The notes under the pieces: generated by a model
Databases searched by the model: none
What the model saw: only the letters and a program-made list of their open reading frames with translations
What the model was told of the DNA's origin: nothing
Translations under genes and position numbers: made by a program
Shown here: positions 30,177 to 40,500 of the stretch, piece after piece
How the letters are laid out: each line of letters opens with the position of its first letter
How positions within the stretch are numbered: position 1 is the stretch's first letter
NCBI GenBank assembly: GCA_018655525.1
Contig: JABIJM010000020.1
Span: 1 to 64,000, forward strand
Direction of reading: 5' to 3'
Origin: Candidatus Woesearchaeota archaeon
GTDB lineage: Archaea > Nanobdellota > Nanobdellia > Woesearchaeales > GW2011-AR9
DNA: 64,000 nt

Positions 30177-31748
30177 TTATACACTCTTAAACAATTTCAC
30201 AACTCTTTCTTTTCCAATCTCTAAGATGAATGACGCCAATCGTGGTCCTTGATCTTTATTGATTAAGACATTATACGCTATCTTAAAGAAATCTTTAATT
30301 GGGAATTCTGAGTTTTTACATAAGATATACATCTCTTCATGTAACTCTTTATCTGTCCATTCTTTTTCACCTAGTTTTTTAGCTAATTGATGAAGAATTT
30401 CTTTTTCTTCTTTTCCAAGAGTCACTTGCGAGGTTTTTTGTATAGTAAATGTAAATTCATCTGGAGCATATTTTTTAACCCAATTGGTTGCACATTCTGC
30501 ACGTTTTCTAATACGTTTTTTATCATGCTCATTCTTAAGCTCTTTTTCAAAATATCCAATGACTTTATCTATATCAAATTCATAAATTTGTAAAAGTGTT
30601 GTTAGATGTCTAAAACTTGGTTGGTAAGGAATAGTCTTTGGAATTTTTCCAATATAACTTAATTCATATGCAACCGACATTTTGATTGTATCTTTTTCAT
30701 TGACTTTATGTTCACCATAATACACACGCTCCACTTTATCAAATTCTTCATAGATTGCAATAACATCTACATCAAATGAGATTGCAAATTCTCTATTTGG
30801 ACGAGTTCCTGCAAATAAGTATCGTGTTACTTCTGGTTCATAAATTTCAAGAACGTCTGTTAATGTTGTTACGTTTCCTGAAGAGGAAGACATTTTTCCT
30901 CCACCACCTTTAATACGAATAAAATCGTACATAACATAGGTTGGTGCTTCAAAACCATAAACTTCTTTGCAAATTTGTTTTCCTGTATCAAAACTTCCAC
31001 CCTTTGTAGAATGGTCTTTTCCACCTGGCTCAAAATCTACATTTTCATACATCCAACGCATTGGCCAATCTATTCGCCATTTTAATTTGACATTTCCATC
31101 TTTGCGAATATCTACTGTTTCGGTTGTACCGTCAGTTAATTTGTAGGAAACACCCCATTTACCGTCCCAGGTTAATTCTGTAACATCGTCAGTTCCTAAT
31201 TTTTTAGAGAATACTGCAATAGGCAACCAATCATCTGCTAAAGGGTTTTCTCTATATTGATCAATAATTTTTTTGATTTCTTTTGTATGTTCTAATGCTA
31301 TTTTGATCTCTTTAGCATATGTACCTTTCCGATACATTTTATGTTGATAAATATATTCTGGATTAATTCCAACACGTTTTACAGATTCTTCTACTGCAAC
31401 TTGGTTATGCTGTGCATAACTTTCATGTGAATCATAAGGGTCTGGTACATCTACAATTGCTTTTCGTAATTGTGCTTTAAGTTCTTCTTGTTTTGGCATG
31501 CCTTTTGGAACTTTTCTAAATACGTCATAATCATCCCAGGAATAAATAAATCGGACTTTTTTGCCTTTTTTTTCAAGAGCACGTTTCACTAAATCTACAG
31601 TTATAATTTCTCTAAAATTTCCAATGTGTACAACACCGGAAGGTGTTATTCCTGAAGCAACAGTATATGTTTCTTTATCTCCTTTTTGTCGGATGATGTT
31701 ATCTGCTGCGACATCTGTCCAATGATATGATTTTTGTTCTTTTGCCAT
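30177..31748 (-). CDS. lysK: Class I lysyl-tRNA synthetase
   Basis: The product is 523 residues. GITPSGVVHIGNF (HIGH-type motif at 41-44), SWDDYDVFRKVP and KMSSSSGNV (KMSKS-type motif) define the class I LysRS found in most archaea. The C-terminal helical anticodon-binding part is present to the end. It charges tRNA-Lys. It is convergent with tRNA-Leu and stops 8 bases from it. The gene is divergent from the PRPP synthetase gene; the TTTTATAAAC at about 31796 serves the latter and a mirrored TTATATAA the former. Confidence 0.95.
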   Translation of the reverse strand: MAKEQKSYHWTDVAADNIIRQKGDKETYTVASGITPSGVVHIGNFREIITVDLVKRALEKKGKKVRFIYSWDDYDVFRKVPKGMPKQEELKAQLRKAIVDVPDPYDSHESYAQHNQVAVEESVKRVGINPEYIYQHKMYRKGTYAKEIKIALEHTKEIKKIIDQYRENPLADDWLPIAVFSKKLGTDDVTELTWDGKWGVSYKLTDGTTETVDIRKDGNVKLKWRIDWPMRWMYENVDFEPGGKDHSTKGGSFDTGKQICKEVYGFEAPTYVMYDFIRIKGGGGKMSSSSGNVTTLTDVLEIYEPEVTRYLFAGTRPNREFAISFDVDVIAIYEEFDKVERVYYGEHKVNEKDTIKMSVAYELSYIGKIPKTIPYQPSFRHLTTLLQIYEFDIDKVIGYFEKELKNEHDKKRIRKRAECATNWVKKYAPDEFTFTIQKTSQVTLGKEEKEILHQLAKKLGEKEWTDKELHEEMYILCKNSEFPIKDFFKIAYNVLINKDQGPRLASFILEIGKERVVKLFKSV

Positions 31749-31837
31749 TGAGAGAAGTGAATGGAGGGAATTATATAAACGTTATGGGATTACTTTTATA
31801 AACCTCAATAATTTACTTATTCCTAAAAAGAGGTACG

Positions 31838-32719
31838 ATGATAATCACAAGCTGTGGAAATTCTGTAAAACTAGCAAAATCGCTCGCAAAAAAGCTTCGT
31901 GTGAAATATGTTCCTTTAGATATTGGCGCATTTCCTGATGGGGATATGTATATGCGATTTAAAGCAAAATCTTTTAAGAAAAAGAAAGTAGTCATCGTAC
32001 AATCATTTCAACCAAATCCAGACATGAGTTTATTTGATGTTATTTGGGCTGCAGAAACTGCAAAAGATATTGGGGCAAGGAAAGTAATTCTGGTCGCACC
32101 ATATCTTGCATTTATGCGTCAAGATAAACGGTTCAATTCTGGAGAAGCTGTTTCTTCTCGGATAATGGCGAAATTGTTAAACAAATCCATTGATAAAATT
32201 ATCACAATTGATCCACATTTACATAGATATAAATCATTAAAAGAGATCTTCACAATTTCAGCTAAAAAATTAACAGCAAATCCATTAATAGGTGAATTTG
32301 TGAAAAAGAAAATTAAAAATCCTGTGATTCTTGGTCCTGATTGGGAATCATATCAATGGGCAGATAAAATTGCAAGTCATGTTGGGTGTGATTCTACGTG
32401 TTTAGCAAAAACACGATTTTCTTCTAGAAGAGTAACGTCAAAAATGACGAAAAATGTTGAAATCAAAGGAAAAAATGTTGTGATTATAGATGACATTATT
32501 TCTACTGGACATACGATTATAGAAGCTGCAAAAAAAGCTAAAAAGAAAGGTGCAAAATCAATCACAGCTATTGGAGTTCATGGATTATTTGCAGAGAATG
32601 CAATTTCTAAAATGAAAAAATATGTTGATTGGATTTATACGACTAATACGATTGAACATAAAACAAGTAAGATTGATGTTTTGCCATTAGTGTTAAAAGA
32701 ATTGAAAATATTAAAATAA
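31838..32719 (+). CDS. prs: Ribose-phosphate pyrophosphokinase
   Basis: The product is 293 residues, the normal archaeal length. VIVQSFQPNPDMSLFDVIW (flexible-loop region), APYLAFMRQDKRFNSGEAVS and the PRPP loop VVIIDDIISTGHTIIEAA are intact. It makes PRPP from ribose 5-phosphate and ATP for nucleotide and histidine synthesis. The ATG lies about 35 bases after CTTTTATAAACC. The gene ends 9 bases into the convergent small gene at 32711. Confidence 0.95.
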   Translation: MIITSCGNSVKLAKSLAKKLRVKYVPLDIGAFPDGDMYMRFKAKSFKKKKVVIVQSFQPNPDMSLFDVIWAAETAKDIGARKVILVAPYLAFMRQDKRFNSGEAVSSRIMAKLLNKSIDKIITIDPHLHRYKSLKEIFTISAKKLTANPLIGEFVKKKIKNPVILGPDWESYQWADKIASHVGCDSTCLAKTRFSSRRVTSKMTKNVEIKGKNVVIIDDIISTGHTIIEAAKKAKKKGAKSITAIGVHGLFAENAISKMKKYVDWIYTTNTIEHKTSKIDVLPLVLKELKILK

Positions 32720-32995
32720 TGCTTTCTTAAGATACTTCCCTACTGTTGCTCCTTGATTCAATGCAACCAAGGATAAATATCCAGCAACAACTGCACCTCC
32801 AGCAAGTGTAGCTGCCATGCTACCATTTAAAATTTTATCAGATAAATCGGGATATTGGTGATAAAATTGTGTTTGTTCAATTGCACCATTTAAATACCAT
32901 AAAGACAAAGAACCTAAAAAAGGAGTTAATTTAAATTGTATCAAAGAATCATAAAATTTATTTTTCTCTTGTTTTGTTAAGTTATCTAGTATCAT
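32711..32995 (-). CDS. Small membrane protein (94 aa)
   Basis: The protein begins MILDNLTKQEKNKFYDSLI. Two hydrophobic stretches (about 28-42 and 60-82, GGAVVAGYLSLVALNQG) suggest a membrane hairpin. It is the last gene of a three-gene operon: its ATG overlaps the upstream stop (TAATG) at 32995. No family recognised. The 3' end overlaps prs by 9 bases. Confidence 0.55.
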   Translation of the reverse strand: MILDNLTKQEKNKFYDSLIQFKLTPFLGSLSLWYLNGAIEQTQFYHQYPDLSDKILNGSMAATLAGGAVVAGYLSLVALNQGATVGKYLKKALF

Positions 32996-33600
32996 TAGAA
33001 ACCTGGTCTTATAAATCCTTCATACATGCTTGTTTTCACACAAGACCTATACCTATTATCTGTTCTATTATCTTTGATTTTTTTGAAACCACACATCCTT
33101 TTAGAAGATTTAATACATTCTTTTTCTAATTTTGATGTTGGTCCAAAATGCAATACACTTTCACTATTTTTACGCATATTTTGAACAGTATTCACATAAC
33201 TTCTACATGCATTTATTGTGAATTCGTCACTTTGATTTTTGTAATGATTTTTTACTCTTGGTCGTTTTTTAGATTTTATAAATAACGGAGGAATTACAGC
33301 TCTTCGCTTCTTTCCAATAGAAACATTTGCATCTCTACCTGTTGCATAACCATTGTCCATTTGGCCTAACCCATGAATTCTTCCATAACCATTTCCTGAT
33401 TGATAGCCTAAGCCATCACCAAATTTTGGTGTTGACGGATTCCAAACTGGTGCTTGTTTTGCAATATAAGTTACATTAGGTTCTTCATGAGTTACAGCTG
33501 GTTTCTCAATAGATGTTTGTTTAACTTGTACTGGTGCACAAGCAATAGACATAGCCACTGCAAGTGGTGCTAATTTATGTAGTATATTTGTTAGTATCAT
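32995..33600 (-). CDS. Putative lipoprotein, basic and glycine-rich
   Basis: The product is 201 residues. MILTNILHKLAPLAVAMSIAC is a lipoprotein signal (Cys21). The mature part has a Gly/Tyr-rich segment (GDGLGYQSGNGYGRIHGLGQ) and then basic KKRRAVIPPLFIKSKKRPR and several Cys. Function unknown. It is translationally coupled to 32711 and lies 5 bases after the 33606 gene, so three products are co-expressed. Confidence 0.6.
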   Translation of the reverse strand: MILTNILHKLAPLAVAMSIACAPVQVKQTSIEKPAVTHEEPNVTYIAKQAPVWNPSTPKFGDGLGYQSGNGYGRIHGLGQMDNGYATGRDANVSIGKKRRAVIPPLFIKSKKRPRVKNHYKNQSDEFTINACRSYVNTVQNMRKNSESVLHFGPTSKLEKECIKSSKRMCGFKKIKDNRTDNRYRSCVKTSMYEGFIRPGF

Positions 33601-33605
33601 ATTAA

Positions 33606-34154
33606 TTACATCTCAACATTATGTTTATTACCATCTCTATCTACAGCGACAGCTACTCTGATCCTGGTTTCTGGAACTTGAATGTGATATTCAAATCCAT
33701 TTTTTTGAACACTTATTGTTTGAAGAGCTCTTCCTGTTGATGAATTCCAAGGATAATCTGATTGAACTTTTTGAACTGCTGCATCCAAAACACGGTAACA
33801 TTGTTCAATATCAACACGTTCCATTCCGCCTGAAAGTGTCATGAAATCTCTAGTTTCTTTTGAAGAATCTGTATATTCCCCTCGCATTCCTTGTTCAAAC
33901 CTATTGTGTTGACGTTTAGCTGTTTGATAAATATTTCTAAATGCTCTACGTCGTGTTAATTTTTCATGTTCAAATTCACTCATATCCTCTGTAATATCTA
34001 AAGCATCTCCTAACATTGGAAAAGAATGGAGTAAAGTTTCTGACACAACATATTTATCACTTCCTGGAACAGGAGTTTTTCTTCCTTCCATAATATCATT
34101 ATGCGTAGCCATAAAAATATCTCTTGCTTGAACTAATTTATCATTTATTGTCAT
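33606..34154 (-). CDS. Hypothetical protein (182 aa)
   Basis: First gene of the 34154-32711 operon. The protein is helical in its first 110 residues (MTINDKLVQARDIFMATHND), then mixed (TGRALQTISVQKNGFEYHI). No signal peptide, no recognised domain. CTTTATAAAG-type sequence upstream is a promoter. Linkage to an exported lipoprotein and a small membrane protein hints at an envelope-related role (inference). Confidence 0.6.
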   Translation of the reverse strand: MTINDKLVQARDIFMATHNDIMEGRKTPVPGSDKYVVSETLLHSFPMLGDALDITEDMSEFEHEKLTRRRAFRNIYQTAKRQHNRFEQGMRGEYTDSSKETRDFMTLSGGMERVDIEQCYRVLDAAVQKVQSDYPWNSSTGRALQTISVQKNGFEYHIQVPETRIRVAVAVDRDGNKHNVEM

Positions 34155-34229
34155 TTTGTGTGTTTACCTCTATTTAAGTATAAAATAGGAGGAATACTTT
34201 ATAAACCTTTCGTCCCTTTTAAGTAGAGA

Positions 34230-34823
34230 TTAAGCAACTCTTTTTTTCTCTATCTTTTTCACGGTTGCAATAAGGGAAGAGATCCATGTTTCTACTGTTT
34301 CAATGGTAGCATCTAAAGTAGAGATATGTTCAATAAGAGAAAGCATAAATTCTTCAAGTTGTTTAACTGAACGTCCTCTTGAAATATGTTGGTCTAAAAG
34401 CATAATCCCTGTCCTCACATTATTAAATGCATGAAATAAAAGATTCATGTGCTCTTTCAAACCTTTTCTTAATTTATCTTGGACTTCTACATAATTCTGT
34501 TGATATTCAAGTGGAACACCTACTTTTTCAAATTCCTTATTTAAATCATTAATATAACGATCAAGTCTAAACGAAGTTTTTGATGCAAAACGTAATTTTT
34601 CTGAAGATTCATTAATATCATTTTTTGTTTGTTTTAAAAGTAACAATTCTTGAGTCCTTAAAACTCCACTTTTATCTTTACGTTGTAAGGATTGTTGTAA
34701 ATTATTTTGAACAAGCATCAATTTTTCTAAATGTTTTTTTGCATGTCCTATATTATCTTTTAATTCATCAACATATTTAAATTCTACAGCAAGCCATTGA
34801 ATTACTTCATCTACACTACTCAT
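34230..34823 (-). CDS. Coiled-coil hypothetical protein downstream of the adenosyltransferase
   Basis: The product is 197 residues and entirely helical, with regular heptads across most of its length (KKHLEKLMLVQNNLQQSL, LDRYINDLNKEFEKVG). It overlaps the adenosyltransferase gene by 8 bases, so it is translationally coupled to it. No known partner family. A structural or regulatory role in the deoxynucleotide cluster is only suggested by position. Confidence 0.65.
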   Translation of the reverse strand: MSSVDEVIQWLAVEFKYVDELKDNIGHAKKHLEKLMLVQNNLQQSLQRKDKSGVLRTQELLLLKQTKNDINESSEKLRFASKTSFRLDRYINDLNKEFEKVGVPLEYQQNYVEVQDKLRKGLKEHMNLLFHAFNNVRTGIMLLDQHISRGRSVKQLEEFMLSLIEHISTLDATIETVETWISSLIATVKKIEKKRVA

Positions 34824-35385
34824 GCGTGTTCACCCCATTAAAATATTTGTAAATTGGTTGTTGTTCTTTAACTTCCAATTCATTGTTTGCACGTCTTGCA
34901 AGAACAAATAGTAAATCACTTAATCGGTTCACATAGCAAAGCACAGAAGGATTTACAAGATGATCATTACTTGCTTTTACTAAGACACGTTCTGTTCTTC
35001 GTGTAATAGAACAGCATAAATGTAAAAAAGAACTTGCAATAGTACCTCCAGGTAAAATGAAAGAAGTTTGAGGTGCAAGAACTTCCGCAATGTGATCAAT
35101 GTGTTCTTCTAAATCTTTAATATGTTGTTGTTGGATTTTTGGAAGGTTATAATCGGGCATATGGGAACTTGCCATATCAGAACCAACAGTAAAAAGATCG
35201 TTTTGAATTTTAGAGAGTAGTTCACGTAACTTTTCATTCTCAATAAAACATAATGTTACACCAATCACAGAATTCAATTCGTCTATAGAACCAAGTACTT
35301 CTATACGAAAATCATCTTTAGAGACTCTTGTTCCTCCATAAAAAGAGGTTTTTCCTTGATCACCTGTTTTTGTATATATTTTCAT
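34816..35385 (-). CDS. Corrinoid adenosyltransferase, PduO type
   Basis: The product is 189 residues starting MKIYTKTGDQGKTSFYGG (the ATP-binding N-terminus of PduO/ATR enzymes). VLGSIDELNSVIG, FILPGGTIASSFLHLCC, ITRRTERVLV and YVNRLSDLLFVLAR follow in family order. It transfers adenosyl from ATP to cob(I)alamin, making the cofactor of class II ribonucleotide reductases. The ATG at 35385 lies immediately after the RNR stop at 35387, so coenzyme and enzyme are co-expressed. Confidence 0.93.
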   Translation of the reverse strand: MKIYTKTGDQGKTSFYGGTRVSKDDFRIEVLGSIDELNSVIGVTLCFIENEKLRELLSKIQNDLFTVGSDMASSHMPDYNLPKIQQQHIKDLEEHIDHIAEVLAPQTSFILPGGTIASSFLHLCCSITRRTERVLVKASNDHLVNPSVLCYVNRLSDLLFVLARRANNELEVKEQQPIYKYFNGVNTHE

Positions 35386-35386
35386 C

Positions 35387-37453
35387 TTAATATCCTTCAC
35401 CTATGTTAATAACTTGATCTTCATAACTTCCATCCCTATAAATGGTGATACCTTTACATTTAGATTTCCATGCAAGAAGGTATGCTTCTTCAACATCTTT
35501 AATGGATGTTGTTCTTGGGAAGTTGATTGTTTTTGAGATGGAATTATCTACATTTTTTTGTAAGGTTGATTGCATTTTAATGTGCCATTCAGGTGCAATG
35601 TCCTGTGCTGTCACAAAAATGTCCCTTACATCTTTTGGAATTTCTTTAAATCCTTGAATACTTCCTGCTTTTGCAATTTTTCTGATTAATTCTGGTGTAT
35701 AAAATCCTCGTTCTCTTGAAACACGTTCAAAGGTTTTATCTAAATAAATTATTTCTGAATCTCCCAACACCGTTTTTTGATAAGAGATTGCAAATAGTGG
35801 TTCACAACCAGGAGAAGCATCAGCCATGATACTAATTGTTCCTGTTGGTGCCAAGGAATTACAAGTAATATTTCGCATTTTTCGTCCTGCTTTTTGATGA
35901 TCAGACCCATGCCATGCGGAACATACACCACGTTGTTCAGCAAGTTTAGAGGACATTTCGTAGGTTGTAGTTTTAATAAAACTCATCAATTTTTCTGCAA
36001 ATTCTAAACCTTTATCTGAATCATATTTTAAACCTAATTTTATTAAACAATCTGCAAACCCCATCATTCCCAAACCAAATTTTCTAGAACGTTTTGTTCG
36101 TTCTTCAATAATTTTAAGAGGATAACTATTCATATCTATGACATTATCCAAAAAGTGAACTGCAGTTTTGATTGTTTCATAAAGATCATCCCACAATATA
36201 TCCTTTTTTTCTTGATCTACAAATTTGTTTAAGTTTAATGATCCAAGTACAACACCTTCATATGGAAGAAGTGGCGCTTCACCACATTGATTTGTTGTTT
36301 CAATTTCTCCAAGATGTGCTGCTGGATGTTTTCTATTAATTTCGTCAATAAAAATTAATCCTGGATCACCTGTTTTCCATGCATTCTGTGTGATCATAGA
36401 AAAAACATCTCGTGCTCGGAGTTTACCATGATTTTTTCCGGTTTTAGGATCTGCAATCATATAGTCCCTATCAGCTTCAACTGATTTCATAAATCTATCA
36501 GTTACTCCTACAGAAATGTTGAAGTTTTTAAGAGATCGTTTATCACGTTTTGATTCTATGAAACGAATGATATCTGGATGATCAACACGAAGGACTGCCA
36601 TGTTTGCACCTGGCCGGATTCCTCCCTGTATGATTGCACCGAATGCTTTATCAAAAACCTTCATAAATGCAATGGGACCAGCTGCAACACCTTGTCTTCT
36701 ACCAACAGAATCCATTCTTGAACGTAAACGTGAGAATGAAAAGCCAGTTCCTGCACCACGTTGATGAATCAAAGCCGCATCTTTAAGGGTTCCAAAAATT
36801 CCCTCCATCGTATCATTAATTGGAAGAACAAAACAAGAAGAAAGTTGTTGTGTTTTTGTCCCTGCATTTTTTAAAGTGGGAGAATTAGGCATGAATTTTA
36901 ATTCAGACATTACTTCAAAAAACCTTTTTTGGTAATCTTTAATTTCTGTTTCTGTTGCATTATAATGTTTATCAGCTTGTGCAACATTTTTCGCAACACG
37001 TTGTAACATCTGCTGCGGCGTTTCAATTAAACTACCAAATTCATCTTTTTGAAGATATCTTCTCTCTAAAATTCTTAATGCTTGATGTGAAAAATTTAAA
37101 CTTTCTTGAGATTCTTCTGTTCCAAGAATTAATGCTGACGTTTTTCTTTGCTCATCTTTTTTATGTCTGTGAAGAATATATGCTTTTGCGATTTTAACAT
37201 GCCCACGCTCTATAAGAACTTCTTCTACCAAATCTTGAACTACTTCAGCAGAAGGGACACCTTCTTTATGGCGTGCTTTGAGGTAGGTAAGGACATCATT
37301 TGCTAATGCCAAAGATAAAGAACGATCTGCTTGATTTACGGTAAGAGAAGCCTTAAATATTGCATCTGCAATCTTGACAAGATCAAATTTAACAACTTTT
37401 CCACTACGTTTTTTTATATCTTTAAGTTCTGTAATTTTCTGTGAGTCTTGCAT
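35387..37453 (-). CDS. nrdJ: Adenosylcobalamin-dependent (class II) ribonucleotide reductase, short form with ATP-cone
   Basis: The product is 688 residues. An ATP-cone (about 14-100, VVKFDLVKIADAIFKAS) is followed by the reductase barrel. SPTLKNAG, LSSCFVLP (Cys208), the finger-loop NQCGEAPLLPYEG (389-401, radical Cys and Glu), and LAPTGTISIMADASPGCEP are in place. It reduces ribonucleotides using a B12-derived thiyl radical. No C-terminal CxxC is visible after GITIYRDGS, which is unusual, since class II enzymes normally re-reduce the active site with such a pair. A TATA-like AAATATTTAAAC lies upstream. Confidence 0.93.
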   Translation of the reverse strand: MQDSQKITELKDIKKRSGKVVKFDLVKIADAIFKASLTVNQADRSLSLALANDVLTYLKARHKEGVPSAEVVQDLVEEVLIERGHVKIAKAYILHRHKKDEQRKTSALILGTEESQESLNFSHQALRILERRYLQKDEFGSLIETPQQMLQRVAKNVAQADKHYNATETEIKDYQKRFFEVMSELKFMPNSPTLKNAGTKTQQLSSCFVLPINDTMEGIFGTLKDAALIHQRGAGTGFSFSRLRSRMDSVGRRQGVAAGPIAFMKVFDKAFGAIIQGGIRPGANMAVLRVDHPDIIRFIESKRDKRSLKNFNISVGVTDRFMKSVEADRDYMIADPKTGKNHGKLRARDVFSMITQNAWKTGDPGLIFIDEINRKHPAAHLGEIETTNQCGEAPLLPYEGVVLGSLNLNKFVDQEKKDILWDDLYETIKTAVHFLDNVIDMNSYPLKIIEERTKRSRKFGLGMMGFADCLIKLGLKYDSDKGLEFAEKLMSFIKTTTYEMSSKLAEQRGVCSAWHGSDHQKAGRKMRNITCNSLAPTGTISIMADASPGCEPLFAISYQKTVLGDSEIIYLDKTFERVSRERGFYTPELIRKIAKAGSIQGFKEIPKDVRDIFVTAQDIAPEWHIKMQSTLQKNVDNSISKTINFPRTTSIKDVEEAYLLAWKSKCKGITIYRDGSYEDQVINIGEGY

Positions 37454-37501
37454 TGAAAGATTAAGAAGAAAGGATGTTTAAATATTTATTGGAATGAGAA
37501 A

Positions 37502-40500
37502 TCAATTTAACTTCTTTTTATGAAGACGATGAATTGTAGCTCCTAAAGCCACTACTAGAACTAAAGTGAAGAGAATCACCCAGACTATTGTAAAAGAAAC
37601 ACCTTCTCCAACAAAGTTATCAAGGATTGCACAGCCAACACCAAGTGGGCATCCACCTTTCTTTTCTTCAGCGGTTTCTTCAGAATTTTTAGAAGAAGGT
37701 AGTGACTTCAGTTGTTGGGATTGTTCCCCTATATTAGGTAAAGTAGCTTCTACTAAAACTTCATCTTTTTTTGGAGGAAGACTTCCGCCACCACTACTAG
37801 AAGAACTGCTTGAATCAGAAGTATCTGTTGCTGCTGCTGCCGCTGCTGTAACCACAACCGTATCAGTTGTATTTAAAGAATCAAAGTTTGTTCCAGAACA
37901 ATTTACATCCCATGTAAATGTTCCCGCAGTTGTGAATGCAGAAGTGTTATATTCCCACCGTTCATCCCCACTATAATTAAATTCCATTGACACATTGCTT
38001 ACACTAATATCGGCAATAGTAATATTACATCCTGCATTTGTAAAAGAAGAGGTAATAGCTGTATCATCAGAGCTATTAGTATAGTTTGCATAAAAACCAA
38101 TTAATGTGTTGACTCTTTTCGTCGTTGTATCTGTATCGTCTGTGATGTTAAGTTGAGCTGTTGATCCAGAAACATAACTTGAAAATGAATCTGCAGTCAC
38201 ATTAACATGAGTAGCATTATGTGGAACACAAGTAACTGTATTTGTAACATCAAAACAAATAGAAACATCATCATTACATTTCCAGACTACATCACAATTC
38301 CCTCCAGGGCTGGGTAGTGTCATAGTAAAATTATCTACACCAAGTTGTTGTTGCATTTGTTGCCAGGTACTTGAATTCATAGAAAAGAAATCTCGTCCAG
38401 CAAAATCTCCCGCTAGAGCCTTTGAAGAGTTAAAGGCATTATCAAAATTAAAGCTAGCTGCACGCGCAAAATCAACGCCAGTGAAAGTAATTCCATTAAA
38501 ACCTAATTCCACATTCTTCAAAGAATTTAATGAAAGTCCAGTATTTTCATCATAATCAACAAACCCAGCCCCTAAATTAACTGTCATATTATAGCCGGTG
38601 ACTCCAGAAAAATTAAATGCAAGTTCAGTTTGATTGGATTGAGTGGTAAAATTAAGACAAGAACTAATATATCTATTATCTGCTTGATCAGTAATATTCA
38701 TTTTATAAAAATAAGTTGTACTGTTTTGTAAGGAGGAATCAATGGTAGTATTATCAATATAAATAAAGTGAGTTGAGATGTGATTATTTGATGATGAAAG
38801 AGTGGCATTTCGCTGTGCTTCATCACAGGTACTATTAAGATCGTAATAAATTACTTCACCAAGAACTGGCTCCGTTGCTACAAATCCAATATTTGCATGA
38901 TCATAATCTGTGGTAACTTGACTATTTTTTATTTGTGGAGACTTTGTATCAGATCCCGGATCATAGGAGTTACTACAAGCGGGATCGATGAAACAATCTT
39001 CATCATCACAATCTGTACTTCCATCAACATCATTATCTACATTATCAAAACAAGAATACTCTTGTTTGACAAAATTATGTCCTGGATCGAAGGAAGAGTC
39101 ACATTGATCGGGATTATTGATACAATCTGGAGGGAAAGCATCCATCCAACCGCCATCTCCTAAGACCCCATTACCATCCCCATATTCAAATGATGCAGAA
39201 TCTTCATGACAAAAAGCTCCATAAGGTCCTTCAGTTTCCCAAAGACATAATTTAGAACTAGCACCACACGCAAACTCAGTAACACATATATCACAAAATG
39301 TGTTACAATCAAAATTATCTTGGTTTGGGAAACATCCGTTATTATAAGAATCATAAGTGCAACCAGCAGCAATACATGCAGAAGAATCTCCTTGATAATC
39401 ACCACATCCAACTACACCTGTTATATTTGATTCAAAAATTGTAATGTTAATTGAACTGGTAGTAGCACTAATAGATTGATTACTTGTTACATTAGCAAAT
39501 GCGGAAAAGAAGTGTTTGTTTGATGATGAATCAGCAGTTGCATTCATATTCCAAGAAACAAGTTGGGATTCACCAGAATTTAAGGTTACATTTGATGGAT
39601 TACTTGAATTAACATAATAGGGGTTAGCGCCAATTGTACCATTAACTAAACCAGATTTACTTACAGCTTCATCACCGCCTGCAAAGAAAGAATTTGTTAA
39701 ATCAAAAATTGCAGCAGCAGAAGTAGCACAGCCACTATCTCCTTCAACACAAGTGCAATTACTTGCTGTTACAGCATCATTGCCATTCCTTTGGTAACTA
39801 GGACAATAATAATCATCCCCAAGTAATACATTTGTACATTGACCTGTTCCAGCACCAAGTGGAGTTCCATCACAACCTCCATCAATAATGACGGTTTTTG
39901 TTTCCGAAGCACAACCAAAAATTTCATTAGCCCATTCCGTACTACCAAACCCAAACAAGTCATTACATGCATTTGTACAACTAAGCGTATCCGGGTCACA
40001 ACCAAAGATAGAATCTAAACTAACATTAATTTCTCCACAGTCAGCATCATTACAAGATACGTTGACAGTGAAGGTTGTAAAAAGATTTTTATTAAAATTA
40101 ACATTTGTATTTGGCGTAACCAAGTTAATTCCAATAGTTGCAGGTGTTGGAAGAATTTCAGTTCCAACTATGATTAGATTATTACCATTATTTCCAACAG
40201 AAGTGACATTCAGAGTAACAGAATAATTGTTTGATACACCACTTGCAACTGTAAGTTCAATATCCGAGGTTCCACCACCAACAACATTAGTTAGGGTAGT
40301 GACATTAGACGAAGCTATATCTGCATTACTACTATTGATTACTGAAACTAAATAACTATCAGTATTGGTTCCAGAATTTGTGAGTGTGATGGAGTAGGAT
40401 GCAGAAGATGAATTAATAATTGATTGATTGAAAGGTTGTGAGAGTGAGAAAGCATAAGGAGTAGTAATTGTAAGATTAATTGGACTTGTGGTCGCACTTA

